Shown here: positions 1-11,949 of the stretch, piece after piece
How positions within the stretch are numbered: position 1 is the first letter of the stretch
Layout: the number at the start of each line of letters is the position of its first letter
Assembly: GCA_022749755.1 (NCBI GenBank)
Contig: CM040447.1
Coordinates: 14,731,087 to 14,795,086, forward strand
DNA: 64,000 nucleotides
From: Azadirachta indica
Lineage: Eukaryota; Streptophyta; Magnoliopsida; Sapindales; Meliaceae
Reading direction: 5' to 3'
Translations under genes and position numbers: made by a program
Notes under the pieces: generated by a model
Database searches by the model: none
What the model was told of the DNA's origin: nothing
What the model saw: the letters and a program-made list of their open reading frames with translations, nothing else

Positions 1-8
1 TGATAGTG

Positions 9-296
9 CAAGAGAGGTAAGTGTGTCTTTTCTTAAAATTTCTATTTAACTATTAAAATCGTAAATTAAATTTTTAATTTTTAAATAAATATAAATTAAA
101 ATTATTTTTGATTATATACAAATTGAATTTCTTATACTTTACTTTGAAGTGATTAAGGGTATTATAATCATATAAATAAAATTGAATGATCAACTAATAG
201 TTTAGGGGAGGTAAGTGTATCTTTTTTTAAACTTTTCCTCTAAATGTTAAAATTTCAAATCTCAGGGGAGGTATGTGTTAAAACCCCCTTTATTTA
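9..296. repeat. Three short related repeats, probable transposon debris
   Basis: Three copies of a motif reading approximately GAGGTAAGTGTRTCTTTT followed by a run of T/A occur near 13, 206 and 267, spaced about 195 and 60 bases apart. The last copy ends in GTGTTAAAACCCCCTTT, and the same 17 bases recur at about 35522. Sequence of this kind is common at plant DNA-transposon ends, but no matching inverted end or target duplication was found here. The remainder of 1-1427 is AT-rich with no gene visible. Confidence 0.35.
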
Positions 297-1425
297 ATTT
301 GTTGGGCCAGTTTTCTTTCTACTTTGTTTGGTGGGCTCTACTATTTTACATAGACGAAAGCAGCACTAAGATGGCCTGCTTCACATTTCAAAATTACCAA
401 ATCGAGTAAGTTAAGTTTAGGGAATTAAAATATAATAATTTAAATTAAATAAAGATTTGAAGGTAGCTGCAGCGAAGTTTCCTTTGCTTTCTTTGAATCC
501 GTGATTCTAGATCTGGACTTCTAGTGCTAGAAGTTTCTGATTTGATGTAGAGGCCTTTTGATTTCAGTTCAAACTTCAAAAATAATTAATAACGACCAAC
601 CAATTTCACATGACCAACTGCTATTAGCTTTGTCCCTTTTGACCCAGTCCTTATTGCTACTTATCATACCATAATTTGTTTATAACCAGCTACGACGATA
701 ACAATGTGGTTGTCTGTTGAAAGTTATTAAAAGAATGATGACACCAAAGCAAACAAGATAAAGAGAAGAGGTGTAAAATAAAATAAATTTAGTTGGCAAG
801 GACATTAGATATTTGCCACAAATGCCTTATGACAGATATCCTAATAAATTTATAATTGAAAGGGATATGAATATCAAAGTTATAATTAAAATTTTAAAAA
901 TAACTCATTAACAACTAAATTAAGATGTATTTTGATAATTTTGGTTAATAAAAAAAAAATTTAAATTATTACTTGGCGGGCACGAAACAATGTTAGCACT
1001 CGGACGTCTGCGATGCTATCTAACTATGAAAATACTTCCAGCTTTAATATATATATCCTTCTTTTTTTTATTTTTTTAAAGAAATTAATTTAATTGAATA
1101 AAATAATAATAAAAAGTCATTGCTTAAAATTACCGCTGGATCTGCGAGTGCCACCTCAATCACGTGCTGACCTCACTCATGATTCCAATATTTAAAAAAA
1201 CAGGAAAATTAATTAGGACATCAGAAGATTCCCCAAACGTCGTCGTTTAAGTCTTACCAAACATCCCCAGACAGCAAACCCACCCGCCTCCGCCTTCAAA
1301 AGCCCAAAATCAGAGATTGCGAAAGAACGTGCCAAACAAGACAGTCTTGCGACATCGCACGCAGCTCCCAATATTAGCAAAATAAAAAGCGAAAAGGCGC
1401 AACTCAACTCGACTTCAAATATTTG

Positions 1426-1427
<2 letters not shown>

Positions 1428-1459
<32 letters not shown>
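1428..1459. repeat. (GA)n microsatellite in the probable 5' leader
   Basis: About 16 uninterrupted GA units, upstream of the first exon-like boundary of the 2476-5271 gene. GA runs are frequent in plant core promoters and 5' leaders. It probably lies in the promoter or leader of that gene, but the transcription start cannot be seen. Confidence 0.9.
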
Positions 1460-1460
<1 letters not shown>

Positions 1461-1714
1461 GGTCGTTGCGATAAAGGCTTGGTCGAATCTTTTCCCGTAC
1501 TCTTTTGAAGGTCAGAGGAAAAAGAAAAAAAAATAACGACACAATACCACCAACAAAAATTAAAATAATTACCATAACAAAATGAGTCGCGTCGCGTGTT
1601 AGACCATGACGTTTTACGTGATATACAACTTCTTCGCCGACTCGTCTCTGATCTTTCCGTTATCTTGTTTCATCTCTAACCGCTTCTAGGGTTTGCTTCT
1701 CCTTCGCGTTTAAG

Positions 1715-2471
1715 GTAACTCTTCATATCCGCCGATTTTTATTTATTATTATTATTATTTCGTGCTCGTGCCAAACTTTTTTTTTCTTTTTAAAATTTAA
1801 TATTTGAATTTTTTACGTGCTGCTTTGTTGCTGAGAGTATTTAAGGAAGGTGAATAAGATTTTATAATTCTTCAGTTTTATGTCGTTTGGTTTCTCGATA
1901 GGTGCGAGCAGGATAGCTGTATCTCTTGTTCCATTGCTGGATATTATCTTTTATTTGGCTCTTTTTTTACTTTTAAAAATTTTACGAGGTTTTTGAATTT
2001 GTTCAGTTTTTTGTTGGTAACAAGATTGAATTATCTGTATTAGTTTCTCAGCTGACAAATAAACGAGGTTTTCATTGTCAATTCCATTTTCGTGGTTGTG
2101 AGTGCAGACAAATTTTAAATTTTAATTTCTGTGTTGGTTACAGGGGTTTTATTTAAATTAAAAAAAAATTCAGGGTTATTTAGTTGCTTGATTTCCATCT
2201 TTCCTAAGTGGCATAATAGCTTCAATTGGCAATCGGTTTTGTTTGTAGAAAATTAATTATAATTGGAAACAAGCTCCATTATTTGGTGTCAACAACAATT
2301 TAGCTTAATCTAGATTTTGTTGTTACCATTTTAATAGTTTAGCGCTATCTTGTGCTAAGAACATCATCTAATGTGAGAACTGTGAAGTCTTTTTCTGAGC
2401 TCTTTCTACCTCCAAATTGACATTGAAGCGTGGTGTGATGTTTTAACTTGTTTGATTGTTTTCTAGTGCAG
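1715..2471 (+). other. Probable intron in the 5' untranslated leader of the next gene
   Basis: A plausible donor (AAG|GTAACT) at 1715 follows a leader-like CT-rich stretch, and a T-rich tract ending in TTTTCTAGTGCAG lies 4 bases before the ATG at 2476. The acceptor could be the TAG at 2466 or the CAG at 2471. There is no coding sequence in between. Inferred from splice signals only. Confidence 0.45.
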
Positions 2472-2475
2472 AGCC

Positions 2476-5271
2476 ATGCCAACTTTTACTGCTATAGCGT
2501 TTGATAGGCTGATAGAACCTAGAGATTCCAAATCTGTTGACATGCCAGTTCCCAATTCAAAACCTCTTCGTAAATTAAAACCTACTCCTACTCCTAATTC
2601 AAAGCTGGAGAGGAGAAATAGTACTTCAGCAGTCAGAGACAAGAAAACTGAGAGGAAAGTTAGTTGCCCTCAGATAACGCCAGCGCTCTACACCACTCCA
2701 GAGACCACCCCACTTCCTGATTCGCCATCTTCATTCCCTCCTTCACCTTATATCATCAATCATAAGCGGCGTGGGCCACGACTTTTGAAGAGTTCCTCTC
2801 AGGATGATGTGGTCACTCGCAAAAAAGAAACAGATGAAGGAAAGGTTGATGGCAATGCTACAAAAGATGCAGAAACAAATGGTGTTGATACAACTGAGGG
2901 TGATTCTGTTACTGTTACTAGTCCTGACCCCATTAAAGAGGAGCGTGAGAGAGACATAACCAAAAGTCCTGTTGCAAAGGAGTGTGTCAATGGTTTGCAT
3001 GATCACTCTATGGGAAAGGAGCATCTGAATGGTGTTTCTAGTGATGATCTTGATGCCAGTAATGGGGAATCTGAGGGCACTAATAGGGGACTTGGAACCC
3101 CCAATATCAGCAATGGTGTAGCCCGGAAAAAAGATGCATTGAAGTTTGTTGCACCATATCCAGAGAGAGATAGTGAGTGTGAAGATTTCTATGATCCACA
3201 GGACACAATGAGTCACACAAGTAACACAGATGGAGAAGATATTACTGGGCCAGAAAGCTCTGCGAAGGTTGCTACACCAATGGGAGAGTTTTATGATGCT
3301 TGGGAAGGTATATCTTTTTCTTTTGGGTGTATATGATTGCACATATAATTTTGCTTTCTAAAGCTCTGGACAATTTTGTAATTTTTTTTCTGTTGTATTA
3401 TTACATCTTTTCTTATGCTACAATTTACTGCCATTATTACATTTTAATTTAATATTCGGGTACATCATGATTGGTGACTAGAATAATTTGATTCAACAAA
3501 TGATATTCGGTATCACAGTGCTGGTGGTAATATTTGTTGTGACAAGAACTTGGCTAGTTCTGTACATCATTAAGACGTATTATTAGGGAAAAATTTGACT
3601 ACAGAGTTCTTAACATAATTTGATAGTTGGACTATATTGCTGTATTGACATGCTTGCATTACTTCAGAATTATCCTCTGAGGGTGGGATGCAGTTATCTC
3701 CTTCTGATATTGAGTCCGAACTGCGTGAAATAAGATCGAGTCTACTGATGGAGATAGAGAAGCGGGAGCAAGCAGAAGAATCTCTGAATGATATGCAAAA
3801 TCAATGGCAGAGGATTAGGCAACAGTTAGCTCAGGTTGGATTGACACTGCCTGCAGATCCTACTGCAGTAGCAGAGGGCGAACAGCCAAATATTGATCCT
3901 GCAGAAGAGATTTGCCGTCAATTATATCTTGCAAGATTTGTATCAGAATCTGTTGGGAGGGGCATTGCAAAGGCTGAGATGGAGGCACAAATGGAAGCTC
4001 AAATTGAAACAAAGAATTTTGAGATTGCGCGATTGTGGGATCGGCTTCATTATTACGAGGCTATGAATCGAGAAATGTCTCAGAGGAACCAGGAAGCTAT
4101 AGGTGAGAATGTTTTGCCTTTGATAACATTTTTATCTGCCCAACTAGCTCTTGAATTATTTTTAAGATTGCTGGGACATACCTTTTTTGGTGTCATTTTT
4201 TGACTTAGATTGCTTTCTTGCCTCATCTTCGTTTGTCATTTGTGAACATGAAAAAATGGGGAAGATCTGCTGTTGTTTTGTTTTTCATCTTATGTTACAT
4301 TTCTTGTGATCTCTGAAATGGCTTTCATAATGCTTGACACTGAGTGTTTTTATTCCTTAATAAGTCCACTCTTGATTTGCTGAAGCAATGAGATCAAGAA
4401 AAGCTTTCATGTGCAAAGAATAAGCAATTGAATGGTTAAGGGCATCAAATGCCTTGGGGTTTTAGTAATTCTTATTTAGTAGAAGTCCATAAATAGCTGG
4501 TGATACTTATAAAAAAGAAAAAAAATAGAATAAAAATAAAATTCCAAATAACTAGCTGCTTCACTAGATAGAAAAAGTCAGATATGAGAAGGTAGAACTT
4601 TTGTTCCTGTTCTTTTTCCTTTTATGTTGCTCATTTTGGGTTAAACAAGAGGCCTTGTAGCGCACATTTTAAGCCTCGTATGCAACAAGGATTTGTAACC
4701 GACACTGAAAGGGTCTTCCAAGCTCTCTGGGGCATTAGTTTTAGTGTTCTTGGAATTATTCACTTTTGAAATCATCATTTCCTAGCTTGGATTATACACC
4801 ATTTGTGCTGGTATGATATTGAAATTTTAGACTGCCACATTCAGAATAATGTAAGAGCACTTATAAAGTATATTGAAGGTGGGTATTGTTTCAAACGGGA
4901 ACAATTTAGATTAAAAAAATGAATGAGTTAAATCATGTGTTCATTACTGCTTGTAAGCATATCACATTTCTACCCATAGTTTACACCTCTCTGTCTCTCT
5001 TGGATGAATACCATCAAACAGACAATTGTTTTGCTGGATTTATTTTCAGATCTTCCTCTTCTAATTTTTCTCTCTAATATTTGTCTGTGTAGAGATGGCG
5101 CGGCGTAATAGGCACATGAGGAAAAGAAGGCAGAGGTGGGTTTGGGGCTCAATTGCTGCTGCAATCACCCTTGGCACTGCAGCCTTAGCATGGTCGTATC
5201 TACCAACAGGAAAAGGATCGACTACTGGTGGTTCTCAAGCACCTGAGCATGATGATACAACTAAACAATGA
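2476..5271 (+). CDS. Uncharacterised plant protein with coiled coil and C-terminal membrane segment
   Basis: Three exons: 2476-3307, 3668-4102 and 5093-5271. Junctions are G|GTATAT..CAG and G|GTGAGA..TAG, phase 1 at both, giving 481 residues. Residues 1-278 are low-complexity and acidic, rich in Ser, Thr, Pro and Asp, with two short basic stretches (KPLRKLKP, NHKRRGPR) that could be phosphorylated or bind partners. Exon 2 (about 279-422) starts SSEGGMQLSPSDIESELREI and is mostly charged helix with heptad-like spacing, probably coiled coil. Exon 3 has a basic block (ARRNRHMRKRRQR) immediately followed by one hydrophobic segment at about 438-459 and a 22-residue hydrophilic tail. This layout suggests a tail-anchored membrane protein with most of the chain in the cytosol. 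I do not recognise a named family; genes of this design exist across plants as proteins of unknown function. The start is the first ATG after the probable leader intron. Confidence 0.85.
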
Positions 5272-6608
5272 ATTGAAAATTGAAATATGATGTGATGTCA
5301 TGGAGGTAGAGAGAATAAAAAAGCTTGTATGCTACCTTGTCAATAGCATCCCTTGCTTTTATCAGTTGCAATTTCCAGCTTGCAGAGGATGTATAGTACT
5401 GACAAAATAATTTGAGTATTTCGAGTTGTGCCCTTTCATGGCTAACCGGCAGGTATTGAATTTTGAGTTGAATCAGCCCATGTTATCAAATTAATATTTA
5501 CTTAGTTGTATGAGCAGTAAAGGCTGCACATGCTCATTCGTGTGCACAAATATGAAGCCTGTGTATTGTTTGTTCGTAAGTGCCTATCTATTCTAGCTTT
5601 GACTAAAAGAGGGCAACCAAGTTTTGGTTTGTGCAAGTCTCCTATGCAACTGAACACTAACTACCTAATGGAGTTGAAAAAAGTGGTTTATACGTGGTAT
5701 ATCTATATTTTGTTCTAAGAGGTGTATGCAAGCAGGATCTCAACTGCAGTGTGTGGTGCTTGGTAAGAAGATTAGATTGTATTGTGGCTTTACATAAAAC
5801 ATTTGAATTTTGTTTTCGTTCAAGTCTGCAACAAAAATGTATGTTTTATTAAGCTTTAACACAATATAGGACCCACATTTTTTTGCTCTGTTGCATTGGG
5901 ATTATTATGAAACAAGTTACACTCAGAGCTGCTCTAATGCTGTTTTTGCAATAACTTGAAGGAAGCTGACTCCGAAGTATGTTTTGTGATATTTTTACTG
6001 GAAAACAACTGGGAGGCTTGTTACTGTATTCAATTTTATTTTCTATTAATTGTTTCAAATGCCATAATGGGGCATCAAAGTTGATTGTATAAATTTAACT
6101 GCACGCCAGGATCACTGGCAGTGAAGACCATTGCGAGTAAGGATGCTCTGCCTATTGAGTTCTAGACCGAGCAAGGCACACGAAATTTGAATTTCAAGTT
6201 TTCTACCCGGAATTGAAGTTATATCTTGACGAAAGCCTTCATGTTTTTTTTTTTAATTGTGAAAGAGCTCAAATATAATGTCGTCTTTGATATCTAATCT
6301 ATCTCTAGAACACCTGTATCTTTCAGAAACCGGATTTTAAAAAGGTTTTTGTAGTTTTGTGCAATAGTACTGTAATTGCATAGTTTTTAACAATCACGCT
6401 CACATATTGTAAGAACTGCGCTGCGAAACCCGATTAGGAAGTTCGAAGGAATTACCGAACCGCAGTAATCTCGCGAGTCCGTTATGTTTCTAGAAACGTC
6501 GTAGTTCGGATAAAGTAAAACAGTAGGTTAAAACGACAGCGTACTAAATAAATTTTATCCATCAGCAACGCAACCGATAGCACTTATGAGCAGACAAACG
6601 AAACGAAC
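5272..6608. other. Intergenic: 3' end of one gene and promoter side of the next
   Basis: About 1.3 kb, AT-rich. The first few hundred bases probably hold the 3' untranslated region of the preceding gene. Short open frames here lack coding character and carry no recognisable domain. No clear TATA box for the GTPase gene was found; AAATAAATTTTATCC near 6547 is the nearest candidate. Confidence 0.6.
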
Positions 6609-6638
6609 ATGAGCGACGTCGAAGCAAAGCTCCGATAA
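6609..6638 (+). promoter_or_regulatory. uORF overlapping the GTPase start (TAATG)
   Basis: An ATG at 6609 opens a frame of nine codons and a stop (MSDVEAKLR, then TAA at 6636-6638). The last A of the stop is the A of the main ATG at 6638, giving TAATG. If the leader includes it, ribosomes would end the small frame exactly at the main start, where termination-reinitiation is possible. Whether transcripts start upstream of 6609 is not shown. Confidence 0.5.
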
Positions 6639-9600
6639 TGGAGCCGACTCTTCACATTTCCTGTTCTGTTCACAGCATCTTTCCTTATTACGTTACAATC
6701 TCGTCCCGACAAACTCAATTTCGGTTCCAAGGCAGAAGAAGTTTTATTTGTAGAAGCAGTAACCACTCGAACCTTTTATTGTGTGAAAAAGAACGACGAC
6801 AAGGGCAAGAGCTTTGGAGCAGACAGCTAGAACTTGACTCAGATGATAACGATGAAGAAGAAGAAGTGTCTGGTGAAGATTATGAGTCGTCGTTTCTGTC
6901 CCTCAGCGAGAAACCAGACAGGAACATGGCCATGCTTGACGACTACGAGATTGAAGAGCTTGGCTACTCCTCTCAGCCTGACCACAAAAGTGGTTAGTTA
7001 CTTTTCTTTTGATATTTGTAAAGAATGCTCCCTCTCACCTTTCGCTATTAATGTAGTAGTTGTCTTCTCGATTGCAGGATATGTGGCCGTACTTGGCAAG
7101 CCGAATGTGGGAAAGAGTACTCTTGCAAACCAAATGATAGGTCAAAAGCTTTCAATAGTTACAAATAAGCCTCAAACTACAAGGCACCGAATTCTTGGTA
7201 TATGTTCTGGTCCAGAGTATCAGGTTTGATTATGGTTAACAATCAATAACCTTAAACTTGATTATTGTGACATATTCCTATCAGATGACAGAATGAGGCT
7301 GGAAGCACAAAATGTTATTCTGTCTGCATAGCACTACTATTATTCTGATGGGTTTCATTTTAGTCATGTTAGATAATGTAACTAATGTTGGATATTATGG
7401 TATTTGTGTTTCAAAATGCATTATAGCTAATTGATTGACCTCTATAATATACATTAAATATTGTACCCAATTATGTCATTGTTCTTTTTGACCCTCTTTG
7501 TTGGTTACCAACCATGGTTTAGTGGTTGACTTTATGATACTGTCAATTTTTAATTTAATTGTGTGGCAAGATTTATCTTATACTAGAAAAATAAACACCA
7601 ACACTTTTGAAGGTGATTTAATAGTCTCACAATATACATTCCCTACCTGTCATCTGAGATATTAACTTACAAGATGTTAGTATTTTGTTGAAGTGCATCT
7701 TTACAAAACTAAGCCAGTGAATAATGGACATTGGATGGTCATACACTGGATTTGCACCAGGATGTAATCCTAGTGGGATGGAATCTATACTTAAAGTAGA
7801 CATTGTCCTAACAAATTGAGAGCATTATGATTCAAGCATCATATTAAATTTTTATGACAATGTTTAGGATATATCCTCATCAAATTCAAACATAGGCATT
7901 TTTTTGAATTCTTCTCAATGCATACATGATTTGAGAAATGCTGATCTTGAATTTGTTGTCTTGTTATGTATAGGGTAGAAAACATGATAGTTTTAAAAAC
8001 AAAATGTGGGTAGGCGGGAAACAAAATGGCGTATGTTTCAATGTTTGCATTTAAGCTTTTATTAATTATGTTGCCTGAATATTTATTGGATATGTTGCTT
8101 GTGCAACTTAGAGTAATGGATTTGATTAATTGAATTGTTTTTTCCTGTTAAAAGCACATGATCTTGAAACATATTTATATGATGTAGTGCATAGTGGTAA
8201 GCCATTATGCTTATGCTTATATTATAAAATTGCATCATATTTCTGAATTCCAGCCCTCATATGAACAAATGGTAGTTGTATTTGATTTTATATGCTTGTA
8301 TGATTAATGATCAGCATCCATTAATTATCTTCAGTTGTTGCTTCAATGTTGCTGTCTTACTATGATGTACAAATTTGTTAAATTACGTATGTAATGAATT
8401 ATGCAAATATCATTAGTAACTGTTAAAATGTCAAATTAGAAAACATGTTAATTGTAGAGAATTGAGTATGAGTAGTTAGTCCTTTGACTTGCTCAAAGAG
8501 ACATTAGTTCGTAGAAATTTTATATTTAACCAAGTTCCTCTTATACATGATTCTAGTTGTTGGTTCATAGTTGTCCAATGATTGATTCATAACTTGAAAG
8601 GCATCAGTACATATATACTGGATTCTAAAATGTTACCCAGTAATTATTTTGTGTAGTATGAAATAGAAGGAGATTGTTGGATATTTTGTATACTTGGATT
8701 TCAAAATATCTTATATCATAATTGATTCACCGTTATAATATATGTTAAATTTTGTAATCAAATATGATCATTATTCTTTTATTGTCTTTGCTGGTTATAA
8801 ACCTTGATTTAATGGTTAACTTTATGATACTATTAGTCTGTAATTTATTGGTGGCATAATATCTTATGCTATAGAAAGGGGCCACCAACACTTTTAGAAG
8901 GTCAATTGAGAGAAATCTTATAATGTACACTTCCTTGTTGTTACCAGAGATATTACCTTACTAGTTATTCTAGACTTTTGTATTGGGAGTACACCTTTAC
9001 AAAACTAACCCAGAGGTTAGGTCGCTCTACAACCGATTCGCACCAAGAGATAGTTCTAGAGATGGAATCAACTTTTTAGGACACTGCTATCTTGTATGCA
9101 TTGCCTTAACAAATGGTGAATGTGAAGATTCAGGCATCCATCACATCAAAATTTTCTAACTAATGGCAATATTAGTACAATATGTTAAGCTTTGTTCATC
9201 GGTAATGGATATTGTATAGCTCATTTAATCGTAGACCAAGTCAATCTTATAAGTGATGCTGCTCCAGTTTTTAACTTCTCTTCTCTATCTCCATTCCTTT
9301 TGCTCTGCCTGGAGGTGTTCCACTCTTCTTACAATTATGTAACTGTTTAAAATAATTAATTTGACTAAAGTGTTGCTTGCAGATGATACTTTATGATACT
9401 CCTGGTGTTATTGAGAAGAAAATGCACAAGTTGGACTCAATGATGATGAGGAATGTTCGCAGTGCTGCGATTAATGCAGACTGTGTTATAGTTCTTGTTG
9501 ATGCATGCAAAGCTCCTGAAAAAGTATACTTCCTTCTATTTCACTTTATGGCAATATTTTGTTTCCCTTCTTCTTAATTCATTTCAACTTTTGTAGATTG

Positions 9601-11949
9601 ACAAAGTTTTGGAAGAAGGTGTGGGAGACCTCAGAGATAAGTTGCCAATTTTGCTGGTATTGAATAAGAAGGATTTGATCAAGCCAGGTGAAATTGCAAA
9701 AAAGCTTGAGGTCAGAACTCATCATTGATTTACATTTTAGCATGTAAAAAATTGAATACAGTACTTCTGCTGAGAGAGTTGTGTTTTCTTATTATTATTG
9801 ATAAAAGAGGTTGCTAATTTGATAATCCAGCCATTCTGATAACATTCCATTTATGTTTCTTACATTTCCTTCTTCTTTGAATCTTTGCTTTCTAACGAGA
9901 TATCACATTCCTTGCAGTGGTATGAGAAATTTACAGATGTTGACGAAGTTATACCTGTGAGTGCAAAATATGGTCATGGAGTGGAAGATGTCAAGGATTG
10001 GATATTATCAAAACTTCCTGTTGGGCCAGCTTATTATCCAAAGGTATGATTAAACCTAAGAATCAAGGTTCCTGTTTCTTGTACCAAGATTCCTGTTTCT
10101 TGTACCAAGATTCCTGTTTCTTGTACCAAGATTCCTGTTTCTTGTTGTCTTTGTGATTTCTATTTCCTCCTAAAAGAAATGAGCATTGCTGGTCTTTCAC
10201 AGCAATTTTGGCTATGACTCTTAACCTTTTAGATGGCCGCAACCCAATGTTTGAAATTAGTTGCACAATTTAGAGACAACATGATGGATGTCTGAAATCC
10301 ATGTTTGGAGATTTTCCCAGTGGAAAAATGTAAAAGAAGTGATAATCATACCTGGATTCATTTCCTGGGGTTCCATTTGTGAAGCTGTTTAAATTGTTGC
10401 CTTTGTAGTGCCAAATTAGATCTATTGGCATTCTTGGATAGCTACAGATGTTATAGGTAGATTTTGCCTGGTATGGCTCATAATAGTACACTGTGTGGAA
10501 CAAATTAAGGGGTTGGCTATCCATCAGCATGGGTTCAGCTTCCTTTCCCTTTCTGGTATAGGAAGATCTAGTTTTGGTAAGTCCTGAGGGTTGGGTGCCT
10601 TGGCCTATCTATGAGTGCATTTTGATCATTTCCTGTAATATTTGTTACTGCAAGAGATTGGCTGCTTCCTGAATGTAAATCCTTTACCTTGGCATATTTA
10701 TGAGTTTCAGGATATTGTTAGTGAGCACCCAGAAAGGTTCTTTGTAGGTGAGATTATTAGAGAAAAGATCTTTATGCAATACCGTGATGAAGTCCCTTAT
10801 GCATGTCAGGTATGTATCAATTTGCACTAATAGATTTTAATTCCTTTTAAACTTTTGGGATGTGTACTTGACAATTTTGGTTTTTTGATATCTGAATCCT
10901 GCAGGTTAATGTCGTGAGTTACAAAACTCGGCCAACTGCCAAAGATTTTATACAAGTGGAGATTGTTGTAGAGAAAAACACACAAAAGATAATACTCATT
11001 GGAAAAGTAAGTGAGTCCTGTAATTGGTTGTTTTTGCATAATTCCTCAGTGTATGATTGTTTTGAAGACCTTAGAGTCAGCAAGGCCCCTAATATGGTGA
11101 TGGGTTGAAATAGGGGCCTTGGCTTGTACAGGGAGTAGAGCTGTTGCTAAGAGGCAGGACAAAAATGAGGGTAGCAAGAGGAGGCATTAACATGTGAAGG
11201 AGAACATATTTTGGGCCCGTCAGAGATCTTGTTTCAATTCTGCTAAAATTTGGCAAATAATGGTTCTACAAAAGTTATCAGCATGCATAATCCTGCAGCA
11301 TATTGATTGCTGCAGATGAAATTCACGTGTTATTTGTCTTTCAACCACCACCCCTGGCCCCAAAGCTTCATTTAGGACATGGACTTGCTCATCAAAGTTC
11401 CATGTCCAAGATTTAATCTCCACATACATATTAAGAGGTGGACACTAGCACAGCATTTGATGTGGTTTCTCTGACTTTTTGAGTGTTCATAAAACTTGTA
11501 GGGAGGGAAGGCTCTAAAACTACTTGCAACAGCTGCTCGACTTGACATTGAAGATTTCTTACAGAAGAAAGTCTACCTTGAGGTGCCAACTTGAACTGTA
11601 ATCCTTTTGTAATAATTGCAATAATAACTGATGATGATGATGATGATGATGATAATAACAACAACAACAACAACAACAATAATAATAATAATCTGTGTCG
11701 TTTTATCTGATGATGAATTATCTGGCTTTGAACTCAGTTGGTACATTTTCATTATCAGCATCTTCAGTTATGCTGATGCATTAAGTTCATGCAACTGCAT
11801 CAGAGAATATTTCTTGTCTCTGAGGTTGGAAAATATTCAGCTTAACTCTTTTTATGGAACAGATTGAAGTAAAAGTAAAAGAGAATTGGCGGCAGGACGA
11901 AGGACTTTTGAAGCATTATGGTTATGGGGGACAGATTCGAGCATTATGA
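6638..11949 (+). CDS. GTPase ERA-like, probably chloroplastic
   Basis: Nine exons: 6638-6992, 7078-7223, 9383-9523, 9597-9710, 9918-10043, 10711-10809, 10905-11006, 11502-11582 and 11863-11949, giving 416 residues; all introns are GT..AG and every frame closes. All five G motifs are present: GKPNVGKST (125-133), the switch I Thr pair in PQTTRHR, DTPG (172-175), NKKD (237-240) and SAK (267-269). Exons 6-9 form the KH RNA-binding domain with the GxxG loop as GKGG at 360-363, split by the exon 7/8 junction, followed by [15 protein letters not shown] proteins bind the 3' end of small-subunit rRNA and help mature the 30S subunit. Residues 1 to about 60 are rich in Ser, Arg and hydroxylated residues and lack acidic ones, as in a plastid transit peptide, then comes an acidic linker ([17 protein letters not shown]). 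Plants have both plastid and mitochondrial ERA; this layout fits the plastid form. Confidence 0.95.
7386..9172. mobile_element. Pair of diverged direct repeats in GTPase intron 2, LTR-like
   Basis: Two copies of an approximately 480-500 base sequence lie in the same orientation at about 7386-7863 and 8675-9172. They start alike (TGTTGGATATT), share blocks such as ACTTTATGATACT, CACCAACACTTTT and CTTTACAAAACTAA, and run parallel for the whole length with many substitutions and small gaps. The 810 bases between them hold no coding region. A purine-rich tract (AATAGAAGGAGAT) directly precedes the second TGTTGG, as a polypurine tract would precede a 3' LTR. No primer-binding site or target duplication could be found. 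Best read as an old, short LTR retroelement (TRIM-like); a simple old tandem duplication is the alternative. Confidence 0.55.
10064..10145. repeat. 21-bp tandem repeat in GTPase intron 5
   Basis: Nearly four copies of AAGATTCCTGTTTCTTGTACC, almost identical (first copy has G for A at position 4), starting 20 bases after the exon 5 donor. The copies are so similar that expansion must be recent. Confidence 0.95.
11620..11692. repeat. Compound trinucleotide microsatellite in GTPase intron 8
   Basis: Runs of GAT (about 8), AAC (about 6) and AAT (about 5) follow each other without gap. They lie inside the last intron, so length change would not alter the protein. Confidence 0.9.

Noticed and set aside
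2743..3342. Minus-strand open frame of 199 codons opposite exon 1 of the first gene
   Set aside because: It is the antisense shadow of a spliced coding exon, with no domain and no supporting splice or promoter signals.
11631..11867. Open frames over 11431-11867 on both strands
   Set aside because: They are produced by the trinucleotide microsatellite in the last GTPase intron.
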